This document shows positions 30,598-36,221 of a DNA stretch of 36,221 nucleotides, one piece after another. Positions within the stretch are counted from its first letter, which is position 1; the number at the start of each line of letters is the position of its first letter. The notes under the pieces were generated by a model. That model did no database searches and was not told the DNA's origin. It saw only the letters and a list, made by a program, of their open reading frames with translations. This stretch comes from Bacillota bacterium (GTDB lineage Bacteria > Bacillota > Clostridia > Saccharofermentanales > Fastidiosipilaceae): positions 1 to 36,221 of the forward strand of contig JASGUU010000062.1 in the NCBI GenBank assembly GCA_030057555.1. Reading direction: 5' to 3'. The translations under genes and the position numbers were made by a program.

Positions 30598-31641
30598 ATG
30601 GAACGGTTGAGAATGGCCGTGGTGGGCGCGGGCACGTGGGGGAAGAACCATGTGCAGATCTATCAGGCGCATCCCTTCGCCGAGGTGGTGGCGATTGCCG
30701 ACCCGGTGCCGGGAAAGGCGGAGGCGCTGGCCCGGGAGCTGGGCGTGCCGGCGTCGTTTACGGATGTCGAAACGATGCTCGACGGCTGCGACTGCGATGC
30801 GGTGGCGGTGGTGACGCCGGACTTTGCCCATGCAGAGGCCACGATTGCGGCGCTGAAGCGGGGACGCCATGTCCTCATCGAGAAGCCGATCGCGACGACG
30901 CGGGCGGACCTCGAGCGCATGACGGCAGCGCTGCGGGACAGCGACGTCCGGGTCATGGTCGACCTCCATAACCGCTGGAACCCGCCCTTTCACGAGGCCT
31001 GGCGCAGTGTGCGCACGGGCGCGATCGGGGAGGTGCAGTCGGCCTATATCCGCCTCAACGATACAAAGTGGGTGGCGACGACGCTTTTGCCCTGGGCGGC
31101 AGAGAGCTCGATCCTCTGGTTTCTTGGCAGCCACAGTGTCGATACGCTGCGCTGGATCGTGGGCAGCGAGGTGCGCCGCGTCTATGCGGTGAAGCGTGAG
31201 GGCGTGCTGCGGGAGCTCGGGGTCGACACCGTGGACCTCTATCTGACGACGCTGGAGTTCGAGAACGGCGTGGTGGCGCAGATGGAGAACGGCTGGATCA
31301 CGCCGGACAGCAACCCGAATGTCAACGACTTCCGCTGCTCCATTCTGGGCAGCCAGGGACAGATCAATATCAATGCCTCGAACCATCAGCTCATGGAGCT
31401 GTTCACGCCCGGGAAGCTGACGGTGCCGGACATTCTGGTGCAGAACCATGTTTTCGGCCGGCCGGCGGGCTTTGCCTATCAGAGCATCAGAAGCTTCGTC
31501 GACTGCCTGCTGACGGGTGAGGACTTCCACGTCACCGTGGGCGATGCGATCCGCGGGGTCGAGGTGATTCTCGCGATCATGGAGTCGGCGGAATGCGGCC
31601 TGCCGGTCGAGGTGGACTATCAGTATCCCGATTTCGCGTAG
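30598..31641 (+). CDS. Gfo/Idh/MocA-family oxidoreductase
   Basis: This 347-aa protein has an N-terminal NAD(P)-binding Rossmann fold, VVGAGTWGKNH (8-18), and the family motif EKP (95-97, in HVLIEKPIAT). A C-terminal beta-sheet domain includes LGSHSVDTLRW, whose His is in the usual catalytic position. Such enzymes oxidise or reduce hydroxyls on sugars, inositols and related compounds. The ATG at 30598 has GGAGGTGA about 8 nt upstream and is preferred to a GTG at 30589. The substrate is not evident. It converges on a URO-D-family gene. Confidence 0.85.
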   Translation: MERLRMAVVGAGTWGKNHVQIYQAHPFAEVVAIADPVPGKAEALARELGVPASFTDVETMLDGCDCDAVAVVTPDFAHAEATIAALKRGRHVLIEKPIATTRADLERMTAALRDSDVRVMVDLHNRWNPPFHEAWRSVRTGAIGEVQSAYIRLNDTKWVATTLLPWAAESSILWFLGSHSVDTLRWIVGSEVRRVYAVKREGVLRELGVDTVDLYLTTLEFENGVVAQMENGWITPDSNPNVNDFRCSILGSQGQININASNHQLMELFTPGKLTVPDILVQNHVFGRPAGFAYQSIRSFVDCLLTGEDFHVTVGDAIRGVEVILAIMESAECGLPVEVDYQYPDFA

Positions 31642-31691
31642 AGGCGCCTGCTGCGCCCGGGCCCGGGGAGGCTGCGCGCAGATGAGCGGGT

Positions 31692-32939
31692 TCAGCCGCG
31701 CCAGCGGCGATCGATGGTCTCGCGCAGGATCTCGACGTAGCGCCTGGCCTTCCCGGGATCGTGGTTGATCGTGTAGACGTCGCGCTGTGAGAATTCGAGC
31801 GTGCAGCCGATGGCGGCGGCGAGCGTCTCCTCGATGTGGGCGGTGAGGCCCTCCTCGTCGAGCGTGGTGCCCGTGCCGAGGTAGATCGGGCTTGGCTTGC
31901 GGTGGAAGATGGTGTGGCGGCCGGCGAGGCGCTCGCCCATGAAGCGCTGGTCGCACCAGGGGGAGATGCTGACTTTGCGCAAATGTTCAAGAGTGGTGAG
32001 GCAGCTGTCCCAGATGCTGTGGACGGGCTCGCAGCAGCCGTAGGAGAGCAGGCCGAAACGCGCGGCGAGGCGGCGGTAGGCTGGCCAGATGAGCTCGGCG
32101 AACATCGCGGGCGAGATGCCGACGCTCTCCTGTGAGTCCATGTAGCCCCAGATATCGGTGGTGTCGAAGGGGCGGCCGAGTTCGGCGCCGGGCAGTTCAT
32201 CGGTGAAGCAGTAGCTGCCCTGGGCGAGGTGTTCGTCGGCGGTGGTCGGCAGCAGCAGCCCTTCGGCGTGCAGCCACTCGAAGAAGGCGATGTACTCGTC
32301 GGCGATGCGCTCCATGAAGGCGCGGAAGGCCTCCGGATAGTCCATCGTGGCAAAGAGCATGTCCTTCATGCCCATCAGGTGCACGACATCCTGCGTCGGC
32401 GTGGCTCCGAGGCTGGATCCGACGAGCTTGACCGGGAGAATATCGCCGAAGGTTTCCGCGCAGACTTCGATGCGATGCAGGGTCTTTTCGCGCTCATAGC
32501 CCCAGGCGGAGGGGCCGAGAAGCGGGACATCCTCCTCGAAGTCATGGATGACCTGCTCGAAGCGGTGGCCGATCTCGCGGCCGGCGGAGTCGCGGCTGCG
32601 CTCGGTACGGATGTCGACGTCGAAGATGCGGAACCAGATGTCGCGGGTAACGGCGAAATGGGGCGGCACGACCTGGTCGTCATGGTAGACCATGTAGGGG
32701 ATCAGGGTGTAGAGGAAGTCGCGCTCGATGGCGCGGGCCTCCTCTCCCTCGCAGCGCATGCGCTCCGGGATGAGCTCGTCGCCGAAGGTCCAGAGCTCAA
32801 CGCGGATCATGGGACGGGAGCCGCGGAAGCTGTTGTGAGCCTGCCAGAGGGCGGTAGTCTTTTGCATCTCATCCGAGTGGGCGATATCGCGCTGCAGGCG
32901 CGCGAGTTCGCGCAGGCGTTCACGATCCCTGGCCAGCAT
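31692..32939 (-). CDS. Uroporphyrinogen decarboxylase (URO-D) superfamily protein
   Basis: This 415-aa protein resembles the URO-D / cobalamin-methyltransferase superfamily rather than a true HemE. It shows KLVGSSLGATPTQDVVHLMG, DYPEAFRAFMERIADEY, SPAMFAELIWPAYRRLAARF and SYGCCEPVHSIWD. The Cys/His cluster in the last could bind zinc as in MtaA/MtbA-type methyltransferases. No corrinoid protein is adjacent. The start is the ATG at 32939 with GGAGG at 6 nt; an extension to 33311 would run antisense through the FMN riboswitch. Role unknown; a methyl-transfer or demethylation step is a guess. Confidence 0.72.
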   Translation of the reverse strand: MLARDRERLRELARLQRDIAHSDEMQKTTALWQAHNSFRGSRPMIRVELWTFGDELIPERMRCEGEEARAIERDFLYTLIPYMVYHDDQVVPPHFAVTRDIWFRIFDVDIRTERSRDSAGREIGHRFEQVIHDFEEDVPLLGPSAWGYEREKTLHRIEVCAETFGDILPVKLVGSSLGATPTQDVVHLMGMKDMLFATMDYPEAFRAFMERIADEYIAFFEWLHAEGLLLPTTADEHLAQGSYCFTDELPGAELGRPFDTTDIWGYMDSQESVGISPAMFAELIWPAYRRLAARFGLLSYGCCEPVHSIWDSCLTTLEHLRKVSISPWCDQRFMGERLAGRHTIFHRKPSPIYLGTGTTLDEEGLTAHIEETLAAAIGCTLEFSQRDVYTINHDPGKARRYVEILRETIDRRWRG

Positions 32940-32988
32940 GGAGCACCTCCTCGCGGGTGTAGCTCGCGGGTGTAGAAGGAACATTTTT

Positions 32989-33017
32989 ACGATACGTGAA
33001 AGCGGAGGCCGCGACAA
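32989..33017 (-). promoter_or_regulatory. Candidate promoter of the URO-D-family gene
   Basis: On the minus strand TTGTCG (33012-33017) and TATCGT (32989-32994) are separated by 17 nt, about 50 nt upstream of the ATG at 32939. It is back to back with the ribU promoter. Confidence 0.4.
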
Positions 33018-33023
33018 GCACCA

Positions 33024-33053
33024 TTGACGCAAATCGCGGACAGGACGTATAGT
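33024..33053 (+). promoter_or_regulatory. Promoter of the FMN riboswitch-ribU unit
   Basis: TTGACG (33024-33029) and TATAGT (33048-33053) are separated by 18 nt, each one base from consensus. Transcription would start near 33060, just ahead of the riboswitch. Confidence 0.7.
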
Positions 33054-33076
33054 GTGAGGCACCAGACCACAGACAG

Positions 33077-33196
33077 TCTTCGGGGCGGGGTGAAAGTCCC
33101 CACCGGCGGTGATGCGTCCCCTGACGATGAGCCCGCGAGCCCAGAGCCGATCCGGTGCGAACCCGGAGCCGACGGTAGAGTCCGGATGAGAGAAGA
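33077..33196 (+). promoter_or_regulatory. FMN riboswitch (RFN element)
   Basis: The hallmark conserved segments are all present in order: CTTCGGGGCGGGGTGAAAGT, CCACCGGCGGTGATG, GAGCCCGCGAGC, GATCCGGTGCGAACCCGGAG, CCGACGGTAGAGTCCGGATG and AGAGAAG. TCTTC (33077-33081) closes with GAAGA (33192-33196) as the basal stem. Binding of FMN would favour the terminator that follows and lower expression of the riboflavin transporter gene. Confidence 0.96.
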
Positions 33197-33221
33197 ATGA
33201 CGTGCGGCACGCGTGTTCTGT

Positions 33222-33257
33222 CCCGTAGCACCCGTAGGGCGGTGTTGCGGGATTTTT
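33222..33257 (+). terminator. Riboswitch-controlled terminator
   Basis: CCCGTAGCACC (33222-33232) and GGTGTTGCGGG (33241-33251) form an 11-bp stem with two G-U pairs, followed by ATTTTT (33252-33257). It is placed between the FMN aptamer and the ribU start, as expected of the expression platform. Confidence 0.85.
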
Positions 33258-33311
33258 GCGTCGGGCCGGACGACCTCGAGACCGTCTCAAGTAAAAAGGA
33301 GGCGACCTCAA

Positions 33312-33875
33312 ATGAATCGTGGCATGGCAAAAACTCAGCTCCTGCGGCTGACCAGCATCGGCATCTTCGCTGCCCTGTCTCTCGTGATGCTGCTCGTGAT
33401 CCCGGGCATTCCCTTTCCTCCGGCACCCTTTCTGAAGTACGACATGGCTGATGTGCCAATCATCGTCGCGTCACTTTTATATGGACCCGTGGCGGGTGTC
33501 GTCATCCTGGTGATCGTGTCGGCGATCCAGGCCTTTGGGATCATCGGGGATGGCATCATCGGGTTTTTCATGCATGTCGTGGCCTCGTCGGTCCTGCTGC
33601 TGATTCCGTCCCTGATTCACCGGCGTCGTCCCGGGAAGCTCGCGATGTTCGTCGGTCTCGGTCTCGGAGCCGTCGGGATGGCGGTGGCCATGATCTTCTT
33701 CAATCTCCTGATCACGCCGCTCTACACCGGGCTCGAGCGACAGGTCATCGTGGGCATGCTGCCGCCGATCGTCCTGTTTAATCTGATGAAGGGTGGCCTC
33801 AACGCAGCCATCGCCGGCCTCGTCACCCTGGCACTGCGGCCGCTCATCCACAGCTTCGTCCGCCGCACGCTCTGA
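33312..33875 (+). CDS. ribU: RibU, riboflavin-specific S component of an ECF transporter
   Basis: This 187-aa integral membrane protein has about six helices and the RibU signature FLKYDMADVPIIVASLLYGP (40-59), followed by FFMHVVASS and LLITPLY. It binds riboflavin and uses the shared EcfA/A'/T energising module, which is encoded elsewhere. The ATG at 33312 follows AAGGAGG at 9 nt; an open frame upstream overlaps the terminator and is not used. Control by the FMN riboswitch agrees with the assignment. Confidence 0.95.
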   Translation: MNRGMAKTQLLRLTSIGIFAALSLVMLLVIPGIPFPPAPFLKYDMADVPIIVASLLYGPVAGVVILVIVSAIQAFGIIGDGIIGFFMHVVASSVLLLIPSLIHRRRPGKLAMFVGLGLGAVGMAVAMIFFNLLITPLYTGLERQVIVGMLPPIVLFNLMKGGLNAAIAGLVTLALRPLIHSFVRRTL

Positions 33876-33891
33876 GTCGAGGCGGGTGGCG

Positions 33892-33953
33892 GCCGGACTG
33901 CCGGAGTGGTCGGGCTGCCGGAGTGGCCGGACTGCCGGAGTGGTCGGGCTGCC
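33892..33953 (+). repeat. 17-bp tandem repeat, 3.6 copies
   Basis: Units alternate between GCCGGACTGCCGGAGTG and GTCGGGCTGCCGGAGTG at 33892, 33909, 33926 and 33943 (last partial). It lies between ribU and the next gene. The alternation implies an older 34-bp duplication of a 17-bp pair. Confidence 0.85.
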
Positions 33954-33968
33954 ATGCCGGCGTTTCGC

Positions 33969-33998
33969 TTGGCTTCACATGCCTCCCCGCGATACAAT
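33969..33998 (+). promoter_or_regulatory. Candidate promoter of the PH-domain/CapA pair
   Basis: TTGGCT (33969-33974) and TACAAT (33993-33998) are separated by 18 nt, about 54 nt before the ATG at 34053. Confidence 0.45.
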
Positions 33999-34052
33999 GC
34001 TGTCGAGTTAAGGGACCGCAGGAGCTGCGGACCGGCTGAAGGGGAGGAAAAA

Positions 34053-34475
34053 ATGCCTGAAGATAATGCCATTGACCGCGATCAGATCCTTTGGAAGGAC
34101 CGCAAGCGCCATTTCGGGATGCCAATATCGTTTACCCGCTATGAATTGACCTCGGTCTGTCTGACGGTGCGCCGCGGCTTCTTCAGCACGACCACGGATG
34201 AGACGATGCTGTACCGCATTCTCGACACCCGTCTGCACCGCACGCTGGGGCAGAAGATCTTCGGTGTCGGTACCATCATCCTTTATACGGCAGATCGCAC
34301 CTGCCCGGAGCTTCCCATCAGGAATGTGCGCAAGTCCGAGGAGGTGCACCGGCTGCTTGGCCACCTGATCGAGGCGGAGCGCGACCGCAAGGCCATCACG
34401 GCCCGCGAGCTCTACGGCAGTACTGACTACGGCGTCGACAGGGACGGGGACGGAATTCCGGATCATCTACAGTGA
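34053..34475 (+). CDS. Small PH-domain-like protein with Ca-loop-like tail
   Basis: This 140-aa protein reads as a bacterial PH-like domain (bPH_2 / YdbS type): WKDRKRHFGMPISFTRYELT, then LTVRRGFFSTTTDETMLYRI, then GVGTIILYTADRTCPELPIRN and an amphipathic helix EEVHRLLGHLIEAERDRK. It has no membrane segment. The last residues, DRDGDGIPD, match the DxDxDGxxD calcium-binding loop seen in thrombospondin-type-3 and dockerin-like repeats, which is unusual for a cytoplasmic PH-like protein. GGGGAGG lies 5 nt upstream of the ATG. The stop overlaps the start of the CapA-family gene. Role unknown. Confidence 0.65.
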   Translation: MPEDNAIDRDQILWKDRKRHFGMPISFTRYELTSVCLTVRRGFFSTTTDETMLYRILDTRLHRTLGQKIFGVGTIILYTADRTCPELPIRNVRKSEEVHRLLGHLIEAERDRKAITARELYGSTDYGVDRDGDGIPDHLQ

Positions 34476-35881
34476 AATCGAAAACGAATCTTTTGCTCGC
34501 CGTCATGGGCGGCGTGGTCCTGCTTCTGCTGGTTATCCTCATCGGGGTGCGCCTGAGTCAGAAGGCTCCGCGGCCGGCTGAACTGATTCCGGACACAGGG
34601 ACGTCCGGAGCGCGGCTGGAGCGGACGAACGGCCGGGAGACGACGAACGGCCGGGAGACGAAGGGCTCTGCCGGCATGACAACCCCCACCCCGACGACGA
34701 CGCAGCCGCCGACGACGACTACGGCCGAGCCGACGACCACCGAGCCGCTGCCCGGTGTGGGCGAGACCGTGACGGTCGTGGCGGGCGGCGATGTACTGAT
34801 GCATACCTGGCTGCTCAACGGCGGCCGGCAGAGCGATGGCAGCTACGACTACGACTACATGCTGAAGTACCTGAGACCCGTGACTGGGACGGCGGATGTA
34901 GCTCTCGCCGACATGGAGGGGACGCTGGCCGGGGAGCCCTATACCGGCTATCCGCAGTTCAGCTCGCCCGATGCCGTGGCGCGTGCGATTGCGGCGGGCG
35001 GCTTCAACCATGCGCTGAGTGCGAACAACCACGCGATCGACCGCGGGACAGCCGGGCTGAAACGGACGGCCGAGGTGCTGCGGGACGCGGGGCTGACGGT
35101 TGTGGGCACGAGAGCCGCGGCGGACTGGCCGCGCTATACGATCTCGGAGCACCGCGGGGTCAGGATCGGCGTGACCGGCTGGACCTATGAGACGGTGCGC
35201 CAGGGGGACAGGAGGGCGCTGAACGGCATCCTCATGCCCGAGGACGTGCTGGATCTGATCAACAGCTTCAGCATCGAAGATCCCTGGATGACCGAGGACT
35301 TCAACCAGATGGCGGCCATGGCCGCTGACATGCGCGAGGCCGGGGCGGATCTGGTGGTGTTCTTCCTGCACTGGGGCACTGAGTATCAGACGACGCCGGC
35401 GGGCTATCAGACAAATCTGGCGCAGCGGCTCTGTGACGCCGGGGTCGATCTCGTCATCGGCAACGGGCCGCACGTGATGCAGCCGATCCATGTGCTGACG
35501 TCGGAGGACGGCAGCCACGAGATGCTCTGTTACTACTCGGTGGGCAACATGGTGACGGATCAGTATTTCGATACTGCCAACAACCAGGGCTTTGCCGAGG
35601 ACGGGCTGCTCGCACATGCCAGCTTCACGAAGCAGGCGGACGGGTCGATGCAGATCGCGCGCATCGCCTATCTCGACTTCTACTGCTATAAGAACAAGTA
35701 CGCGTCCGCCGAGACGCTTAACACGCCGATCCCGATTACGGCGGGGCTCGAGTCGCCGGGCTCCTACGGGCTGAACAGCGACCAGCTCTGGATGCTGCGG
35801 AACTCAGCCGACCGGACGGCTTCGGTGATGGCCAGGAACGAGACGGGTGACTACGGGGTCGAGCGGCTAAGCGGGTACTGA
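34472..35881 (+). CDS. CapA-family (poly-gamma-glutamate capsule-type) extracellular protein
   Basis: The product has 469 aa. An N-terminal membrane anchor (about residues 7-27) is followed by a charged repeat (TNGRET twice) and a Thr/Pro-rich linker to about 95. A metallophosphatase-like CapA domain follows: VAGGDVLMHT (103-112), VALADMEGTLAG, LSANNHAIDRG, VFFLHWGTEY and LVIGNGPHVMQ. CapA/PgsA proteins take part in polyglutamate synthesis or act as surface hydrolases, but capB and capC are not visible, so capsule synthesis is not shown. The start is GTG at 34472, overlapping the previous stop by 4 nt with no good ribosome site, so it relies on translational coupling. Confidence 0.85.
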   Translation: MKSKTNLLLAVMGGVVLLLLVILIGVRLSQKAPRPAELIPDTGTSGARLERTNGRETTNGRETKGSAGMTTPTPTTTQPPTTTTAEPTTTEPLPGVGETVTVVAGGDVLMHTWLLNGGRQSDGSYDYDYMLKYLRPVTGTADVALADMEGTLAGEPYTGYPQFSSPDAVARAIAAGGFNHALSANNHAIDRGTAGLKRTAEVLRDAGLTVVGTRAAADWPRYTISEHRGVRIGVTGWTYETVRQGDRRALNGILMPEDVLDLINSFSIEDPWMTEDFNQMAAMAADMREAGADLVVFFLHWGTEYQTTPAGYQTNLAQRLCDAGVDLVIGNGPHVMQPIHVLTSEDGSHEMLCYYSVGNMVTDQYFDTANNQGFAEDGLLAHASFTKQADGSMQIARIAYLDFYCYKNKYASAETLNTPIPITAGLESPGSYGLNSDQLWMLRNSADRTASVMARNETGDYGVERLSGY

Positions 35882-36101
35882 GTGTTGTTGCCTGCCGGGC
35901 GGCGTTGTGGCCTGCCGGGCGGGGATTGTCTGGCCGAACTGTTGGCCTGATGATCTACATACTACATACGACTGACCACAGGTGATCTGCCTGTGGTCAG
36001 TTTCTTACCTTATCCATGATTTGAAGTGAATTTCGCCACATCCTGATCGCGGAGGGACGGCTTCTGGTCAGGATAACGAGAAATCCAAAAAAGAATTTGG
36101 C
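35882..36101. other. Intergenic region after the CapA-family gene
   Basis: It holds a duplicated GCCTGCCGGGCGG near the start, the terminator at 35971-36006, and small inverted repeats around 36045-36075 (CCTGA/TCAGG) and 36085-36100 (CCAAA/TTTGG) just before the intron-like sequence. No gene is visible. Confidence 0.5.
35971..36006 (+). terminator. Rho-independent terminator of the CapA-family gene
   Basis: ACTGACCACAGG (35971-35982) and CCTGTGGTCAGT (35990-36001) form a perfect 12-bp stem with a 7-nt loop, followed by TTCTT. Confidence 0.85.
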
Positions 36102-36221
36102 GTGCGCCAGTTCGGTGCAAGGGAGATAGTGAGGTGAAATTCCTCACCTGGTAAAGGGGTAGCGCCCAGCCGGTACATAGCCTTGGAGCCTTAGTCCGCG
36201 AGGACGGGTTTAAGCGTAGGC
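36102..36221 (+). mobile_element. Probable 5' end of a group II intron (cut by right edge)
   Basis: The sequence starts GTGCGCC, the usual GUGYG 5' end of group II introns. It continues with hairpin-rich, conserved-looking text: GTGAGG/CCTCAC, GGTAGCGCCCAGCC, CATAGCCTTGGAGCC and GGGTTTAAGCGTAGGC, as expected of ribozyme domain I. The intron-encoded reverse transcriptase and domains V-VI would lie beyond the window. The call rests on sequence style rather than a complete fold. Confidence 0.55.

Noticed and set aside
32940-33311. N-terminal extension of the URO-D-family frame
   Set aside because: It is antisense to the FMN riboswitch and its promoter. GGAGG precedes the ATG at 32939.
34472-35881. 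Complete polyglutamate capsule locus
   Set aside because: Only a CapA-family protein is present; no capB- or capC-like genes adjoin it.

Overview
The window looks like a chromosomal segment from a fairly GC-rich Bacillota, probably Clostridia or a related gut-type lineage. The evidence is strong GGAGG-type ribosome binding sites, Lpl-type sugar ABC importers with Thr/Pro/Glu-rich lipoprotein linkers, an FMN-riboswitch-controlled RibU, and a CapA-family protein. The lineage call is inference from gene style only.

Layout. 1-214: start of an unrecognised minus-strand gene, cut by the window edge. 215-939: a long non-coding region with two palindromes that share a TTTGTGT half-site. 940-2901 (+): a cytoplasmic alpha-L-fucosidase-like glycoside hydrolase. 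2961-19726 (-): the main feature, a 17-kb carbohydrate locus made of two parallel cassettes. Read in the direction of transcription, each cassette is permease LplB-type, permease LplC-type, solute-binding lipoprotein, aldo/keto reductase, large predicted (alpha/alpha)-barrel protein of unknown function, and a putative carbon-carbon lyase (DapA-type in one, RraA-type in the other). The downstream cassette also has a COG3618 amidohydrolase/lactonase. Import of a sugar or oligosaccharide, cytosolic cleavage, C1 oxidation, lactone opening and aldol cleavage would be a coherent non-phosphorylating route, possibly for fucose or a related sugar. A sugar-acid dehydratase, the importer ATPase and a regulator are not in the window.

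20152-20265 (-): tRNA-Arg(CCG) and its terminator, at an apparent base-composition boundary. By eye, sampled lines to the left are about 48-58% GC and to the right about 60-80%. 20301-22937: a NAT_N/GNAT_C-type acyltransferase divergent from a GH4 glycosidase. 22951-24708 (-): Na/Pi cotransporter-family protein with a PhoU-like tail. 24709-25377: non-coding, with a 60-bp tandem hairpin repeat. 25378-28560 (+): larE-larB-larC, which makes the nickel-pincer (NPN) cofactor. LarC carries a very large His-rich insert, and no larA racemase is present. 28639-29240: a decayed, AT-rich AbiEii-type toxin gene.

29237-32939: a second GNAT_C-type acyltransferase, a Gfo/Idh/MocA oxidoreductase and a URO-D-family protein. 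33024-33875: promoter, FMN riboswitch, terminator and ribU. 34053-35881: a small PH-domain-like protein translationally coupled to a CapA-family surface protein, followed by a terminator. 36102 to the end: what looks like the 5' end of a group II intron, cut by the window edge.
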